DNA from: Evansella caseinilytica
Lineage (GTDB): Bacteria; Bacillota; Bacilli; Bacillales; Salisediminibacteriaceae
Direction of reading: 5' to 3'
NCBI RefSeq assembly: GCF_900107275.1
Contig: NZ_FNPI01000013.1
Location: 62,001 to 126,000 of the forward strand
Length of the DNA: 64,000 bases
In this document: piece after piece, positions 1 through 7,835 of the stretch
How the letters are laid out: every line of letters starts with the position of its first letter
How positions within the stretch are numbered: the stretch's first letter is position 1
Made by a program: the position numbers and the translations under genes
The notes under the pieces: generated by a model
The model's database searches: none
Told to the model about the DNA's origin: nothing
Seen by the model: only the letters and a program-made list of their open reading frames with translations

Positions 1-2
1 TT

Positions 3-455
3 GCGCTGTCGTTGAAGCTGCCGGCTGATTATGATCAGCTGAAGTGGTATGCGCTTGGCCCGAAGGAAAACTATTCTGACCGCATGAAGGGTGCCCGGCT
101 TTGTATCTTTAAGAATACGGTTCAAGAAAATGTGTTTCCGTATGTCATGCCTCAGGAGTCAGGTAATCGGACAGGAGTGAGGCGTGTGGAAGTGACAAAC
201 GCGGCTGGACGCGGCTTGAAAGTGTCGGCGGCGGATGCCCCGGTGGAATGTTCCGTATCTCCTCATACCGCTTTTGAATTAGAAAATGCCTATCATCATT
301 ATGAACTGCCGAACGTTCATTACACTGTTCTGACGGTCGCCGGAAAGCAAATGGGCGTCGGCGGGGATGACAGCTGGGGAGCTCCTGTTCATGAAGAATA
401 CCTTATAAAAGCGAACAAACCAATCGCGTTCGAGTTTATGATCGATCGAATGTAA
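3..455 (+). CDS. Beta-galactosidase (GH2), C-terminal fragment cut by the window edge
   Basis: The frame is open from base 3 to the stop at 453-455, so this is the 3' end of a longer gene. The roughly 150 visible residues match the C-terminal 'small chain' beta-sandwich domain of LacZ-type glycoside hydrolase family 2 enzymes. The key stretch is LKWYALGPKENYSDR, which is close to the WYGRGPxENYxDR motif of that domain, followed by VTVAGKQMGVGGDDSWGAPVH near the end, typical of the lactose-hydrolysing family. The catalytic domain lies outside the window, so activity cannot be judged. The gene is not part of the Bacillus subtilis core order that starts downstream, so it looks like an accessory insertion. 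A strong hairpin follows at 490-526. Confidence 0.85.
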   Translation, partial: ALSLKLPADYDQLKWYALGPKENYSDRMKGARLCIFKNTVQENVFPYVMPQESGNRTGVRRVEVTNAAGRGLKVSAADAPVECSVSPHTAFELENAYHHYELPNVHYTVLTVAGKQMGVGGDDSWGAPVHEEYLIKANKPIAFEFMIDRM

Positions 456-489
456 ATGAAAGCAAGGGAGAGGATCTGGCGGTTTATGC

Positions 490-526
490 GGCCACTGAAA
501 AAGTACAAACCTACTTTTTTAGTGGC
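490..526. terminator. Inverted repeat after the beta-galactosidase gene
   Basis: GGCCACTGAAAAAGTA at 489-504 is complementary to TACTTTTTTAGTGGCC at 511-526 with one mismatch and a 6-nt spacer. The T-rich tract lies inside the arm rather than after it, so it could stop transcription from either side, or it may be the end of a decayed mobile element. The sequence supports the hairpin but not the exact role. Confidence 0.5.
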
Positions 527-691
527 CTCCGGCGCATCCGGTTACTTTTTTAAGCATGGTGGAAAAGGGAAGCCTTCCTTCAAGTTCACCTTCTTTTTCA
601 GTTAAAGATAACAGGTATACTTCCTGTTAATGAATCATATGTTTCGTAGTACAAGCATACTGATTTACGGAAAAGGAAAGGATGAGCCTTT

Positions 692-1147
692 ATGAGTTTT
701 ATCGTGCGAAAGGCATCGGTGGAAGACACGCTCCCGCTCCAGCATTTTATCGTCAAAACCGGCATGGACAAGCTACCGGCGATGGTTGATTGGACTTCAT
801 TTCTAATTGCGGAAAATAACAGCGGCGAGTTTGCGGCGGTTGTACGTATCCAGCAATTGACGGATTCGATCGGACTTTTAAGAACGCTGATTGTTGATTC
901 CAAAAAAATTACCACGCTTTTTATTTTGGAATTTATAGAAGCTTCCGTGAAGTACGCTCAGGAACGGGGGATATACAAATTGTATTTGCTGGCAGCAGGG
1001 GAGTCCGGTTTTTTATCACCATTGGGCTTTACAAAAATTGCGGAAGAATATCTGCCCGCTGAACTATTGGAAGCGGAGGACGTGAAAGGCCATGTGAAGA
1101 AACAGCTGCCAGTCTTTCTGTACGATCAGCGGCCAGGAACATACTAA
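692..1147 (+). CDS. GNAT-family N-acetyltransferase-like protein
   Basis: A 151-residue protein with the layout of a small GNAT acyltransferase: an N-terminal beta-alpha unit (IVRKASVEDTLPLQHF), a central strand pair (FLIAENNSGEFAAVVRIQQL), a strand leading to a helix (LRTLIVDSKK then LEFIEASVKYAQERG), and a C-terminal LGFTKI motif typical of the acetyl-CoA binding fold. The classic Q/RxxGxG/A loop is poorly conserved, so substrate and activity are unknown. It sits directly upstream of ywlC, where B. subtilis has the GNAT gene ywlB of similar size, so it may be the same gene. That link is inferred from position. The start is chosen because AAAGGATGA lies just upstream of the ATG. Confidence 0.6.
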   Translation: MSFIVRKASVEDTLPLQHFIVKTGMDKLPAMVDWTSFLIAENNSGEFAAVVRIQQLTDSIGLLRTLIVDSKKITTLFILEFIEASVKYAQERGIYKLYLLAAGESGFLSPLGFTKIAEEYLPAELLEAEDVKGHVKKQLPVFLYDQRPGTY

Positions 1148-1167
1148 ACCAACGATTATTTGTTCAC

Positions 1168-1200
1168 AAAATTGTCGGGGACCATGTCCCCGACAATTTT
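1168..1200. terminator. R3-family palindromic hairpin, likely bidirectional terminator
   Basis: AAAATTGTCGGGGAC (1168-1182) pairs perfectly with GTCCCCGACAATTTT (1186-1200) around a CAT loop, giving a 15-bp stem ending in a T tract. It is preceded by GTTCACA. The same module recurs at 11063, 40766 and 52080, so this terminator belongs to a dispersed repeat family. Confidence 0.75.
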
Positions 1201-1219
1201 ATCCCCAGATCCCATAAAC

Positions 1220-1335
1220 TTACCCACATAAGTTGTGGATAACGCATGTTTATCCACAACTTATTCACTGTCTCCTGATAGATATCCACAATAATCCACA
1301 AGTTTATTCACAAATGTTGACATTCCTTTTCCACA
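1220..1335. promoter_or_regulatory. DnaA-box cluster upstream of ywlC
   Basis: Within about 115 bp there are eight 9-mers equal or close to the DnaA box TTATNCACA. The sites start at 1220 (TTACCCACA), 1234 (TGTGGATAA, reverse of the perfect box), 1250 (TTATCCACA), 1261 (TTATTCACT), 1282 (ATATCCACA), 1292 (TAATCCACA), 1304 (TTATTCACA) and 1327 (TTTTCCACA). Three further perfect boxes lie inside ywlC, at 1485 (reverse), 1822 and 2362. B. subtilis has a DnaA-box cluster near ywlC that takes part in control of replication initiation through DnaA titration. The position here is therefore conserved. Binding by DnaA is inferred from the motif. Confidence 0.85.
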
Positions 1336-1371
1336 GCAGCAAAATAAATACGAGCAAGGTGGTGGAAAACG

Positions 1372-2526
1372 ATGAATCAAAAAACAGAGAAGTCAAAGAC
1401 AATAACAAATAAAACCCCTGTTAATCAACCGGCAGTGAACAAGTCCGCAACAGCAAAGGATGAACAGCAAACGAAAATACTTCCTGTGGATAAATCTGTC
1501 CGTCGTCTGGAATCACATCCGTCTATCCAGGAAGCGGCCAGCATGCTGCGAAACGGGGAAGTCGTTGCCTTTCCGACGGAAACCGTATATGGATTAGGAG
1601 CTGATGCACTGTCGGATGCCGCGATCAATAAAATTTATCTGGCGAAAGGACGCCCGGCAGACAATCCCCTTATCGTGCATCTTTCCGACCGGGACCAGAT
1701 CAGTGAATACGTCACGTCAGTTTCCGAAAAAGCAAGGCGACTGATGAAAGCCTTTTGGCCGGGGCCGTTAACATTGGTGTTGGAACACAGCGGCAAGCTT
1801 TCTGCACAAGTTACCGCGAACTTATCCACAGTTGCCGTAAGAATACCGGATCATCCTGTTGCTCTAGCTTTAATCACTGCAGCCAATCGGCCGATCGCAG
1901 CGCCGAGTGCAAACACTTCAGGCCGTCCGAGCCCGACAGCCGCTGCCCATGTTTATGATGATCTGAAAGGCAGAATACCAGCAATCGTTGACGGAGGTGT
2001 CACTGGAGTAGGCGTGGAGTCCACCGTTGTTGATTGTACCGCCGATCAGGTGATGATTCTTCGTCCGGGCGGTATCACGAAGGAAGCCATCGAAGCTGTT
2101 GTTGGCGAAGTGACCATCGATCCGGCTTTGGCACAGCGTACGGGGACCGCGACATCGGTCGCTCCCAAGTCACCGGGAATGAAGTACACTCATTACGCGC
2201 CAGATGCACCGCTTGTTTTAATTGATGGTGGAGTGGCATTTTTCCAAGACCAAGTGACAAAGGCAATGAACACTGGAAAAAAAACAGGCGTACTCGTATC
2301 GGCAGAATTGGACGATTATATTCAAGCGGATAAAAAAGTCATTGTCGGGTCGAGAGAAAACTTATCCACAGTAGCTGGCGCCCTCTATGAATCGCTAAGA
2401 GCATTTAAAGCGAACGAAGTTGATATTATTTTTTCAGAAGTGTTTCCGGAAACAGAACTTGGCGTTGCCATAATGAACAGGTTGTATAAAGCCGCCGGAA
2501 ATCAAATGATATCTGAACAGAAATAG
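1372..2526 (+). CDS. ywlC: L-threonylcarbamoyladenylate synthase (Sua5/TsaC family, YwlC)
   Basis: This enzyme makes threonylcarbamoyl-AMP from threonine, bicarbonate and ATP, the first step of the t6A37 modification of ANN-decoding tRNAs. Residues about 48-240 form the YrdC/Sua5 domain: GEVVAFPTETVYGLG near 62-76, AKGRPADNPL at 91-100 with the basic Kx R pair, AAPSANTSGRPSPT at 176-189. The linker SPGMKYTHYAP (267-277) and the C-terminal Rossmann-like Sua5 domain (about 279-384) show it is the long Sua5 form, not the short TsaC form. At 384 residues it is longer than B. subtilis YwlC (about 346) because of a polar N-terminal tail of about 35 residues. Three perfect DnaA boxes are embedded in the coding sequence, continuing the cluster in front of it. 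Confidence 0.95.
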   Translation: MNQKTEKSKTITNKTPVNQPAVNKSATAKDEQQTKILPVDKSVRRLESHPSIQEAASMLRNGEVVAFPTETVYGLGADALSDAAINKIYLAKGRPADNPLIVHLSDRDQISEYVTSVSEKARRLMKAFWPGPLTLVLEHSGKLSAQVTANLSTVAVRIPDHPVALALITAANRPIAAPSANTSGRPSPTAAAHVYDDLKGRIPAIVDGGVTGVGVESTVVDCTADQVMILRPGGITKEAIEAVVGEVTIDPALAQRTGTATSVAPKSPGMKYTHYAPDAPLVLIDGGVAFFQDQVTKAMNTGKKTGVLVSAELDDYIQADKKVIVGSRENLSTVAGALYESLRAFKANEVDIIFSEVFPETELGVAIMNRLYKAAGNQMISEQK

Positions 2527-2670
2527 ACGAAGACAGCCGAAAAAAATCCGACGCCTGTCGTCATCCGCTGGCGATGGTGAACACGAGTCACCCCATAGAA
2601 AAACGCGAGACGTGAATTTTCTTGTTTGGACTTGCATACATTAAGATGAGCCAGTCCAAGGGGTGATGTT

Positions 2671-3216
2671 GTGCTAGGAGAATTAATCACGATCGGTATT
2701 ATGGCATTTGCATTAAGCATGGACGCTTTTTCCCTTTCCATCGGGATGGGAATCACCGGCTTGCGCTACAGGCATATAGCCACCATTGGATTAATAGTAG
2801 GAAGCTTTCATGTGTTCATGCCGTTAGTCGGCATGTTGGTTGGAAAGCTGATCTTTCAATATATCGGCATGGTTGCCTTTATTCTTGGCGGCGGAGTGCT
2901 CATCTACTTAGGCTTCCAAATGATTCTCTCCACGTTTCGAAATGGGAGGAGCGTTATGTTCAGTCCGTCGGGCTGGGGACTGTTGTTGATTGCCGCAAGC
3001 GTCAGCGTCGACAGCTTTACCGCCGGCTTAAGCCTCGGAATGCTCGGAGCGAAAACCTGGGTTACTTTAGTGAGCTTCGGCTGGATGAGCGCGATGTTTA
3101 CTTGGCTCGGACTGTATGTAGGGAAAAAATTGGGGAATTGGTTCGGCAGCTACAGTGAGTGGCTAGGTGGCGCCATTTTAGTTGCTTTCGGAGTAAAAAT
3201 TATTTTCGTGATCTGA
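2671..3216 (+). CDS. mntP: Manganese efflux pump MntP (DUF204, YwlD)
   Basis: A 181-residue integral membrane protein with six predicted helices arranged as two three-helix repeats. The first repeat holds the family signature MAFALSMDAFSLSIGMG, the second holds IAASVSVDSFTAGLSLG; the Asp in each MDA/VDS motif is the metal-binding position in MntP. The protein exports Mn2+ from the cytoplasm and protects against manganese excess. The GTG start at 2671 is preceded by AAGGGGTGAT. The position between ywlC and ywlE is the same as that of ywlD in B. subtilis. No yybP-ykoY Mn riboswitch is recognisable in the 145-bp leader. A terminator hairpin follows. Confidence 0.92.
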   Translation: MLGELITIGIMAFALSMDAFSLSIGMGITGLRYRHIATIGLIVGSFHVFMPLVGMLVGKLIFQYIGMVAFILGGGVLIYLGFQMILSTFRNGRSVMFSPSGWGLLLIAASVSVDSFTAGLSLGMLGAKTWVTLVSFGWMSAMFTWLGLYVGKKLGNWFGSYSEWLGGAILVAFGVKIIFVI

Positions 3217-3727
3217 AAGAGTTAAAGAAAACACAAATGAAGTAAGCGCTAAAAAAAAGTATGAGTCTAAAGTCATGCTTTTTTATTTGTTCTTAGTAAG
3301 AAAAACTTTCCTTTTTTTTCTGTTGCTTCATTTTATGGGTTCTTTTTATTCGTAACAGACAGTTTTAAAAAATACTCTCTTTGCTGTTTTTCAGCAAAAA
3401 CACAAATAAAAATAATCCGGGGCCAATAGAGGATTTCTTCTTTAATTGTGATAAAATACGTAAGAGAAGATAGAGTGAAAGGGTTTTCTGTTTTATCGCA
3501 AGCCGCAGATTTTTCGTTGAAAAATGTCCTTTGCCCGTGAACCGAAGCGCTTCCGCATTTCTGGAAAGATAGTTTTGACTGACTCAGGAAAGCTGTCCAA
3601 CTTAGCAAAGAGCAGACGGATTATCTGTGACTTTAGACCTGTTTTGTCTGGTGCGCCGGTTTTGGCCGTGCGACAAGAATGTTTGAGAAAAAGTGTTGTA
3701 AACTGCAGGAAAAGGGAAGTGAAGCGA
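3217..3727. other. Gene-free stretch between mntP and ywlE
   Basis: It contains the mntP terminator at 3252-3285 (AAAAAAGTATGA pairing with TCATGCTTTTTT, T-rich on both sides). The rest is AT-rich without recognisable genes. The coding frame of ywlE happens to stay open upstream to about 3524, but nothing in that extension resembles the phosphatase family. Confidence 0.6.
3252..3285 (+). terminator. Terminator after mntP
   Basis: AAAAAAGTATGA and TCATGCTTTTTT form a 12-bp stem with one G-U pair and an 8-nt loop, followed by a T-rich tract. The A-rich 5' arm would make it work from both directions. Confidence 0.75.
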
Positions 3728-4375
3728 TTGAAAAAAGTGTTGTTTGTTTGTACAGGAAATACGTGCCGCAGCCCGCTTGCAGAGGCTGTGTTTGAGCACA
3801 AAAAGAAAGACAGGGAGCTGCAGGCAAAATCCGCCGGCATTTATACCTTTGCCGGCGCTCCGATGTCCGATGGTGCGAAAACGGTGCTGGCAAAGCGCGG
3901 CATCGAAAAAGAACACGCTGCTAGTCTGGTGAATAGCGAGCTTGTCCATTGGGCTGATGTCATTCTTACGATGACAGGGAACCACAAACAGGCTATCGTA
4001 GAGCGGCATCCCGAGATGGCGGAAAAGCTATACACATTGAAAGAATTTGTTTATGTCGATGAGGATATGAAAGCAAAGCTGGAGAAAATCAAGGAAAAAA
4101 TGATTCAACTGGAGTTAAAGCGGGCAGATATGAATGCGCAAACCGCCGGACAAAAAGATAATGTTGATACAAGCAAAGCGCCGGAGCAGGAAGCGTTGGG
4201 GGAAGAGCTTTTTCAACAGCTGCAATCGGAACAGGAGGAGATTGAACGCCTGGCTCAAGAAATTCCGTCGTTTGATATTGCTGATCCGTATGGCGGCAAC
4301 GACCACCTCTACGAAATAACGTTAACGGAGATTGAAGAGGCTGTAGATAAATTATTAGAAAAATTAAGTGACTAG
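3728..4375 (+). CDS. ywlE: Protein-arginine phosphatase YwlE with a long insertion
   Basis: A low-molecular-weight tyrosine-phosphatase fold enzyme that removes phosphate from phospho-arginine, opposing the kinase McsB that marks proteins for ClpCP. The P-loop CTGNTCRSP is at residues 8-16 (Cys8 nucleophile, Arg14 binding). Thr12 occupies the position of Thr11 of B. subtilis YwlE, which sets arginine over tyrosine specificity. The general acid is Asp186 in DPYGG. Between LYTLKEFV (102-109) and DPYGG (186-190) lies an insertion of roughly 70 residues that is highly charged, rich in Lys/Glu/Gln, and probably helical or coiled coil. B. subtilis YwlE is about 150 residues; this one is 215. The TTG start at 3728 is preceded by AAAGGGAAGTGAAG and gives the normal N-terminus; the longer open frame upstream is not family-like. 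Confidence 0.9.
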   Translation: MKKVLFVCTGNTCRSPLAEAVFEHKKKDRELQAKSAGIYTFAGAPMSDGAKTVLAKRGIEKEHAASLVNSELVHWADVILTMTGNHKQAIVERHPEMAEKLYTLKEFVYVDEDMKAKLEKIKEKMIQLELKRADMNAQTAGQKDNVDTSKAPEQEALGEELFQQLQSEQEEIERLAQEIPSFDIADPYGGNDHLYEITLTEIEEAVDKLLEKLSD

Positions 4376-4420
4376 CCCGGGGGTAGTTACGGGGGCAGGC
4401 ACCAAAAGGGGAAGGGAACA

Positions 4421-5713
4421 ATGGAAAAAACAAGCTATCGGTTCAGTATTCGGAAGAAGATGGTGTTGGGAATTTGCGGCGTGGCCTCCATCACTTATGC
4501 CGTGAGTGCGATCTTTATTTTTTATCTGAGCGATTTCGTCGGGGACAGTCTTGGCGTAAATGAGGACCTCTTCATTTTGATTACCTTGATATTGGGGGTT
4601 GTCTGGTGCGGAATTTTCGGCTTTGTCGGTGCGACGATGATAATCAAACCAATTGTTGCCCTGGAAAAGGCGGCGAAAAAAATTGCTACAGGTAATCTAA
4701 AGGAGAATGTTCATGTGCCGAAATCTCGCGATGAGCTGCAAGCGTTGGCAATCGTTTTTAATCAGATGATCGAGCGGCTGCGGGGAATGGTCAACGACAT
4801 TAACACCAATTTTGAACAAACGAATATGAATGTTGTTGAAATAAAAGCTGCTTCCGACACTGCTGCCGGTCAGGCGGAGCTTATTAGCCGGAATATTGAG
4901 GAAATTGCCAAAGGAGCGGAGGAATCGGCCTGTGCTGTACAAAACACAGCGGCTTCCATGGATGGTGTCACCCAGATTGCTTCCCGGGTGCAAGCGAATG
5001 CGGAAAAATCCAATCGCCAGTCCGATGAAATGCTGATGATTCTTTCGGAAAGCAAGGATGTTATCCAATCGCTTGTCACAGGAATACAAAAGCTTGCCGC
5101 GAATAACGAAACTTCGCTTTCCCGAGTGCACCAATTAGAACTTCATGCAAGAAAAATCGGTGAAATTCTTTCCCTTGTAGCTGAAATATCTGAGCAAACG
5201 AATCTGCTCGCCTTAAATGCCTCGATTGAAGCGGCGAGAGCAGGGGAGCACGGCAAGGGCTTCGCCGTCGTGGCAGACGAGGTCCGCAAGCTGGCAGATG
5301 AGAGCCGCAGGGCCGTTCAAGGAATTGCCGAACTGATTACCAATATCCAAACTGAAGTGAAAAATGTTGTTGAGCAAATAACCTACCAGGTAGAAATAGC
5401 GAAAACGGAGGCGGAGAAAGGGGAAAAAACGAACGCTGCGATGATGAAAATTTCCGGGTCTGTCGATGATGTCGTAGTGTCGATTCGCGAAATTTTACAA
5501 TTGGTGGAGGAACAAATGCAGACGATAGAAGCGACGGCAAAAGAATCGCAGGAAGTTGCCGCGATTGCGGAAGAGACATCCGCGGGAGCACAGGAAGTCA
5601 GCTCCGCGATTGAAGAGCAGACTGCCATTATGGAGCAAATCGCTTCCGCCGGGGAGGTTCTGTCCCGCTGCGCCAGCGACTTGCAAAAAACAATCGCACG
5701 CTTTTCGGTATAA
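4421..5713 (+). CDS. Methyl-accepting chemotaxis protein without an extracellular sensor domain
   Basis: A 430-residue chemoreceptor. Two transmembrane helices (about 16-37 and 50-75) are joined by a loop of only about 12 residues, so there is no periplasm-facing ligand domain. A HAMP domain follows (about 72-124), then a coiled-coil signalling domain with the conserved CheA/CheW-contacting hairpin tip [19 protein letters not shown] at about 258-276. Such a layout suggests sensing through the membrane, the HAMP domain or a partner protein. It lies 45 bp after ywlE, where B. subtilis has rpiB (ywlF), so it is an insertion relative to that order. Its terminator is the first hairpin of the tandem array that follows. 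Confidence 0.92.
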   Translation: MEKTSYRFSIRKKMVLGICGVASITYAVSAIFIFYLSDFVGDSLGVNEDLFILITLILGVVWCGIFGFVGATMIIKPIVALEKAAKKIATGNLKENVHVPKSRDELQALAIVFNQMIERLRGMVNDINTNFEQTNMNVVEIKAASDTAAGQAELISRNIEEIAKGAEESACAVQNTAASMDGVTQIASRVQANAEKSNRQSDEMLMILSESKDVIQSLVTGIQKLAANNETSLSRVHQLELHARKIGEILSLVAEISEQTNLLALNASIEAARAGEHGKGFAVVADEVRKLADESRRAVQGIAELITNIQTEVKNVVEQITYQVEIAKTEAEKGEKTNAAMMKISGSVDDVVVSIREILQLVEEQMQTIEATAKESQEVAAIAEETSAGAQEVSSAIEEQTAIMEQIASAGEVLSRCASDLQKTIARFSV

Positions 5714-5757
5714 GTAGTTGCTCAAAAAGATCGCTTTTTATCTTTTTGAGCAACTAC
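5714..5757. terminator. 18-bp perfect hairpin after the chemoreceptor gene
   Basis: GTAGTTGCTCAAAAAGAT (5714-5731) pairs with ATCTTTTTGAGCAACTAC (5740-5757) around an 8-nt loop. It is closely related to the terminal hairpin of the R1 repeat at 9648-9691, which also has an 18-bp stem and 8-nt loop. Confidence 0.8.
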
Positions 5758-6204
5758 GAAACGATGAATGAAGCCGTCACATTCTTTTAAATCGTGATAG
5801 GAGAGCTTTGTTCCTATCACGATAGTGACGTGCGAGCCATCGTCTATCAAACGAAAAGATCGCTTTTTATCTTTTTGAGCAACTACGAAACGATGAATGA
5901 AGCCGTCACATTCTTTTAAATCGTGATAGGAGAGCTTTGTTCCTATCACGATTGTGACGTGCGAGTCATCGTCTATCAAACAAAAAGATCGCTTTTTATC
6001 TTTTTGAGCAACTACGAAACGATGAATGAAGCCGTCACATTCTTTTAAATCGTGATAGGAGAGCTTTGTTCCTATCACGATAGTGACGTGCGAGTCATCG
6101 TCTATCAAACGAAAAGATCGCTTTTTATCTTTTTGAGCAACTACGAAACGATGAATGAAGCCGTCACATTCTTTTAAATCGTGATAGGAGAGCTTTGTTC
6201 CTAT
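5726..6204. repeat. Tandem array of a 129-bp unit, about 3.7 copies
   Basis: The unit beginning at AAAAGATCGCTTTTT recurs with a period of exactly 129 bp (GATCGC at 5729, 5858, 5987 and 6116) with only a few substitutions; the last copy breaks off after TTCCTAT near 6204. Each unit carries two inverted repeats: an AAAAGAT/ATCTTTT stem and CGTGATAGGA/TCCTATCACG, the latter a 10-bp perfect stem. Because 129 is a multiple of three, the minus strand is open across the array and would encode a 43-residue repeat. No ribosome binding site supports it, so it is treated as non-coding. Confidence 0.9.
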
Positions 6205-6454
6205 TTTTTCAACCTGCGATGAGCGTATTTGTCGTCACGGCGGGCGCGAAGGGCAATTCATCGTCAAAACGATCCGATCACATGAAGTTGCTTTTCCCTT
6301 TTGGAGGTGGATAATACATCATTAAATCGGCCGAATTATGCTATGCTATAGAAAAGGATTCCCTGTCGGCGCTCCGCGAAACCGCCGGTTCTGAATGACG
6401 GACCCGGGCGTTTTCGGCGCGAAGGCGGCCACTGTTGAAGAGGAGGAAAAAGAA
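6205..6454 (+). promoter_or_regulatory. rpiB leader with a possible promoter
   Basis: The only promoter-like sequence is GCTATGCTATAG around 6341-6352, a reasonable -10 region with a weak -35. Two GC-rich inverted segments follow before the GAGGAGG ribosome binding site at 6439. This assignment is tentative. Confidence 0.3.
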
Positions 6455-6913
6455 ATGATAGTAGCCATTGGGTCGGATCATGGCGGATTCCGACTAAAAA
6501 ACGAAATCAAAGCAATGCTTGATGAAATGGATGTGGAAGTGACGGATGTCGGCTGTGACTGTGCCGAATCTGCCGATTATTCAGACTACGGCATCCCAGC
6601 GGCAGAAATGGTTGTCCGCGGAGAAGTTGACCGGGCAATTCTCATCTGCGGTACTGGCATCGGCATGTCGATCGCAGCAAACAAAGTAAAAGGAATCCGC
6701 TGCGCCCTCGTTCATGATCTGTTTACGGCAAAAGTGACGCGCGAGCATAATGACACAAACGTTTTGGCAATGGGAGAACGGGTTATTGGCCCTGGTGTTG
6801 CCGGAGAAATCGTCAAAATTTGGTTGGCCACGGAGTTTGAAGGCGGCCGTCATGCGCGCCGGATCGGCAAAATCGCTGAATACGAACAAAGTCACGGGGT
6901 GAACGAAAAGTAA
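6455..6913 (+). CDS. rpiB: Ribose-5-phosphate isomerase B (RpiB, YwlF)
   Basis: Interconverts ribose 5-phosphate and ribulose 5-phosphate in the pentose phosphate pathway. At 152 residues it is standard length for the RpiB/LacAB family. Visible signatures are IGSDHGG (5-11, Asp8-His9), the catalytic cysteine in ILICGTGIGMSIAANK (Cys65), His98 in REHNDTNVLAMG, and a basic C-terminal segment RHARRIGKI. The ATG at 6455 follows AAGAGGAGGAAAAAGAA; an open frame reaching upstream to 6395 has no family similarity. It lies in the same position as ywlF of B. subtilis, before ywlG and glyA. Confidence 0.95.
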   Translation: MIVAIGSDHGGFRLKNEIKAMLDEMDVEVTDVGCDCAESADYSDYGIPAAEMVVRGEVDRAILICGTGIGMSIAANKVKGIRCALVHDLFTAKVTREHNDTNVLAMGERVIGPGVAGEIVKIWLATEFEGGRHARRIGKIAEYEQSHGVNEK

Positions 6914-6957
6914 ACAACTGTTGTGAGTGCAAAAAGGAGGACATAACATTGACATGA

Positions 6958-7082
6958 ATGAAGGCCGAGGCGCGGCAGTCGTGAACAGCAGAGCGTACAA
7001 GGAACGTACGTGAGCAGCGGCGAGGCAACGCAGCTAACGTTGAGATTCACAGACAATGTTTCCCGGACTTTTTGAACAACCG
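6958..7082 (+). repeat. R2 repeat copy a
   Basis: About 125 bp containing GAACGTACGTGAGCAGCG and, further on, AGACAATGTTTCCCGGACTT followed by TTTGAACAAC. The same two blocks in the same order recur at 16125-16240, and parts of them at 15951, 43350 and 45075. It fills the gap between rpiB and ywlG. No coding function is seen. Confidence 0.65.
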
Positions 7083-7161
7083 CTTACTATAATGATCGGG
7101 TGTGACTCAAAAGCAAAGAAGTCACACCCTCTTTCATCACCCAAATGAGGGAGGAAGGATA

Positions 7162-7737
7162 GTGACACTTGATTTATCAACGCTGATACAAGACGTGACT
7201 CAGGCTTTGGAAGATTTGCAAGCGACTGCGCAGTTGGAAGACGGCAAGCTGTTAGTAATCGGCACAAGCACGAGCGAGGTTATCGGACAGCGCATCGGGA
7301 CGGCAGGAACGGAGGACGTTGCCAAGGCGCTCTGGGAAGCCTTTTTCGATTTTCAACAAACAACCGGCGTTGCTCTCGCTTTTCAATGCTGTGAGCATCT
7401 CAACCGGGCGCTCGTTGTCGAAAAAACAACAGCAGTCGAGAGACGGCTGGAACCTGTTTCTGTCATCCCTGTTTCGAGTGCAGGAGGGTCGATGGCGGCC
7501 TTTGCTTTTCAACAAATGAACGCCCCAGTTGTCGTTGAGGAACTTCGGGCTGATGCAGGAATCGACATCGGCGACACTTTCATCGGCATGCATTTGAAAA
7601 AAGTTGCTGTCCCCGTCCGCAGCGAGGTGAAAACAATCGGCTCCGCTCATGTCACCATGGCTCGTACGCGTCCGAAGCTTATCGGCGGAGAGCGGGCGGT
7701 ATATCGAAAAATAGCAGAAGACCAAACGTGTCATTAA
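7162..7737 (+). CDS. ywlG: YwlG family protein (UPF0340)
   Basis: A 191-residue protein of the conserved UPF0340 family, found next to rpiB and glyA in most Bacillaceae. The family pattern is evident: [18 protein letters not shown] near the N-terminus, [12 protein letters not shown] in the middle with its Cys-Glu-His motif, and [12 protein letters not shown] toward the end. The biochemical function is not established; the fold resembles a nucleoside-phosphate or sugar-phosphate enzyme, but that is inference. The GTG start at 7162 is supported by GGGAGGAAGG directly upstream; an upstream in-frame ATG at 7102 overlaps the leader hairpin and lacks such a site. Confidence 0.9.
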   Translation: MTLDLSTLIQDVTQALEDLQATAQLEDGKLLVIGTSTSEVIGQRIGTAGTEDVAKALWEAFFDFQQTTGVALAFQCCEHLNRALVVEKTTAVERRLEPVSVIPVSSAGGSMAAFAFQQMNAPVVVEELRADAGIDIGDTFIGMHLKKVAVPVRSEVKTIGSAHVTMARTRPKLIGGERAVYRKIAEDQTCH

Positions 7738-7835
7738 TGGTATAATAAATGTTACAATTTTGTGGCGGACAGGAACATCAGTTAATTTTGACATCACCTG
7801 TATGGTTTGCCGAGTATTAAGGAGGAAAAGCAAGA

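Noticed and set aside
2530-2670. Possible Mn2+ riboswitch (yybP-ykoY) in front of mntP
   Set aside because: The leader is only 145 bp and the conserved loops of that riboswitch are not found.
5722-6108. Minus-strand open frame of 128 residues made of 43-residue repeats
   Set aside because: It follows automatically from a 129-bp tandem array; there is no ribosome binding site and the DNA consists of terminator-like inverted repeats, so a protein is unlikely.
5714-6204. CRISPR array
   Set aside because: The 129-bp unit is contiguous with no variable spacers; it is a plain tandem repeat.
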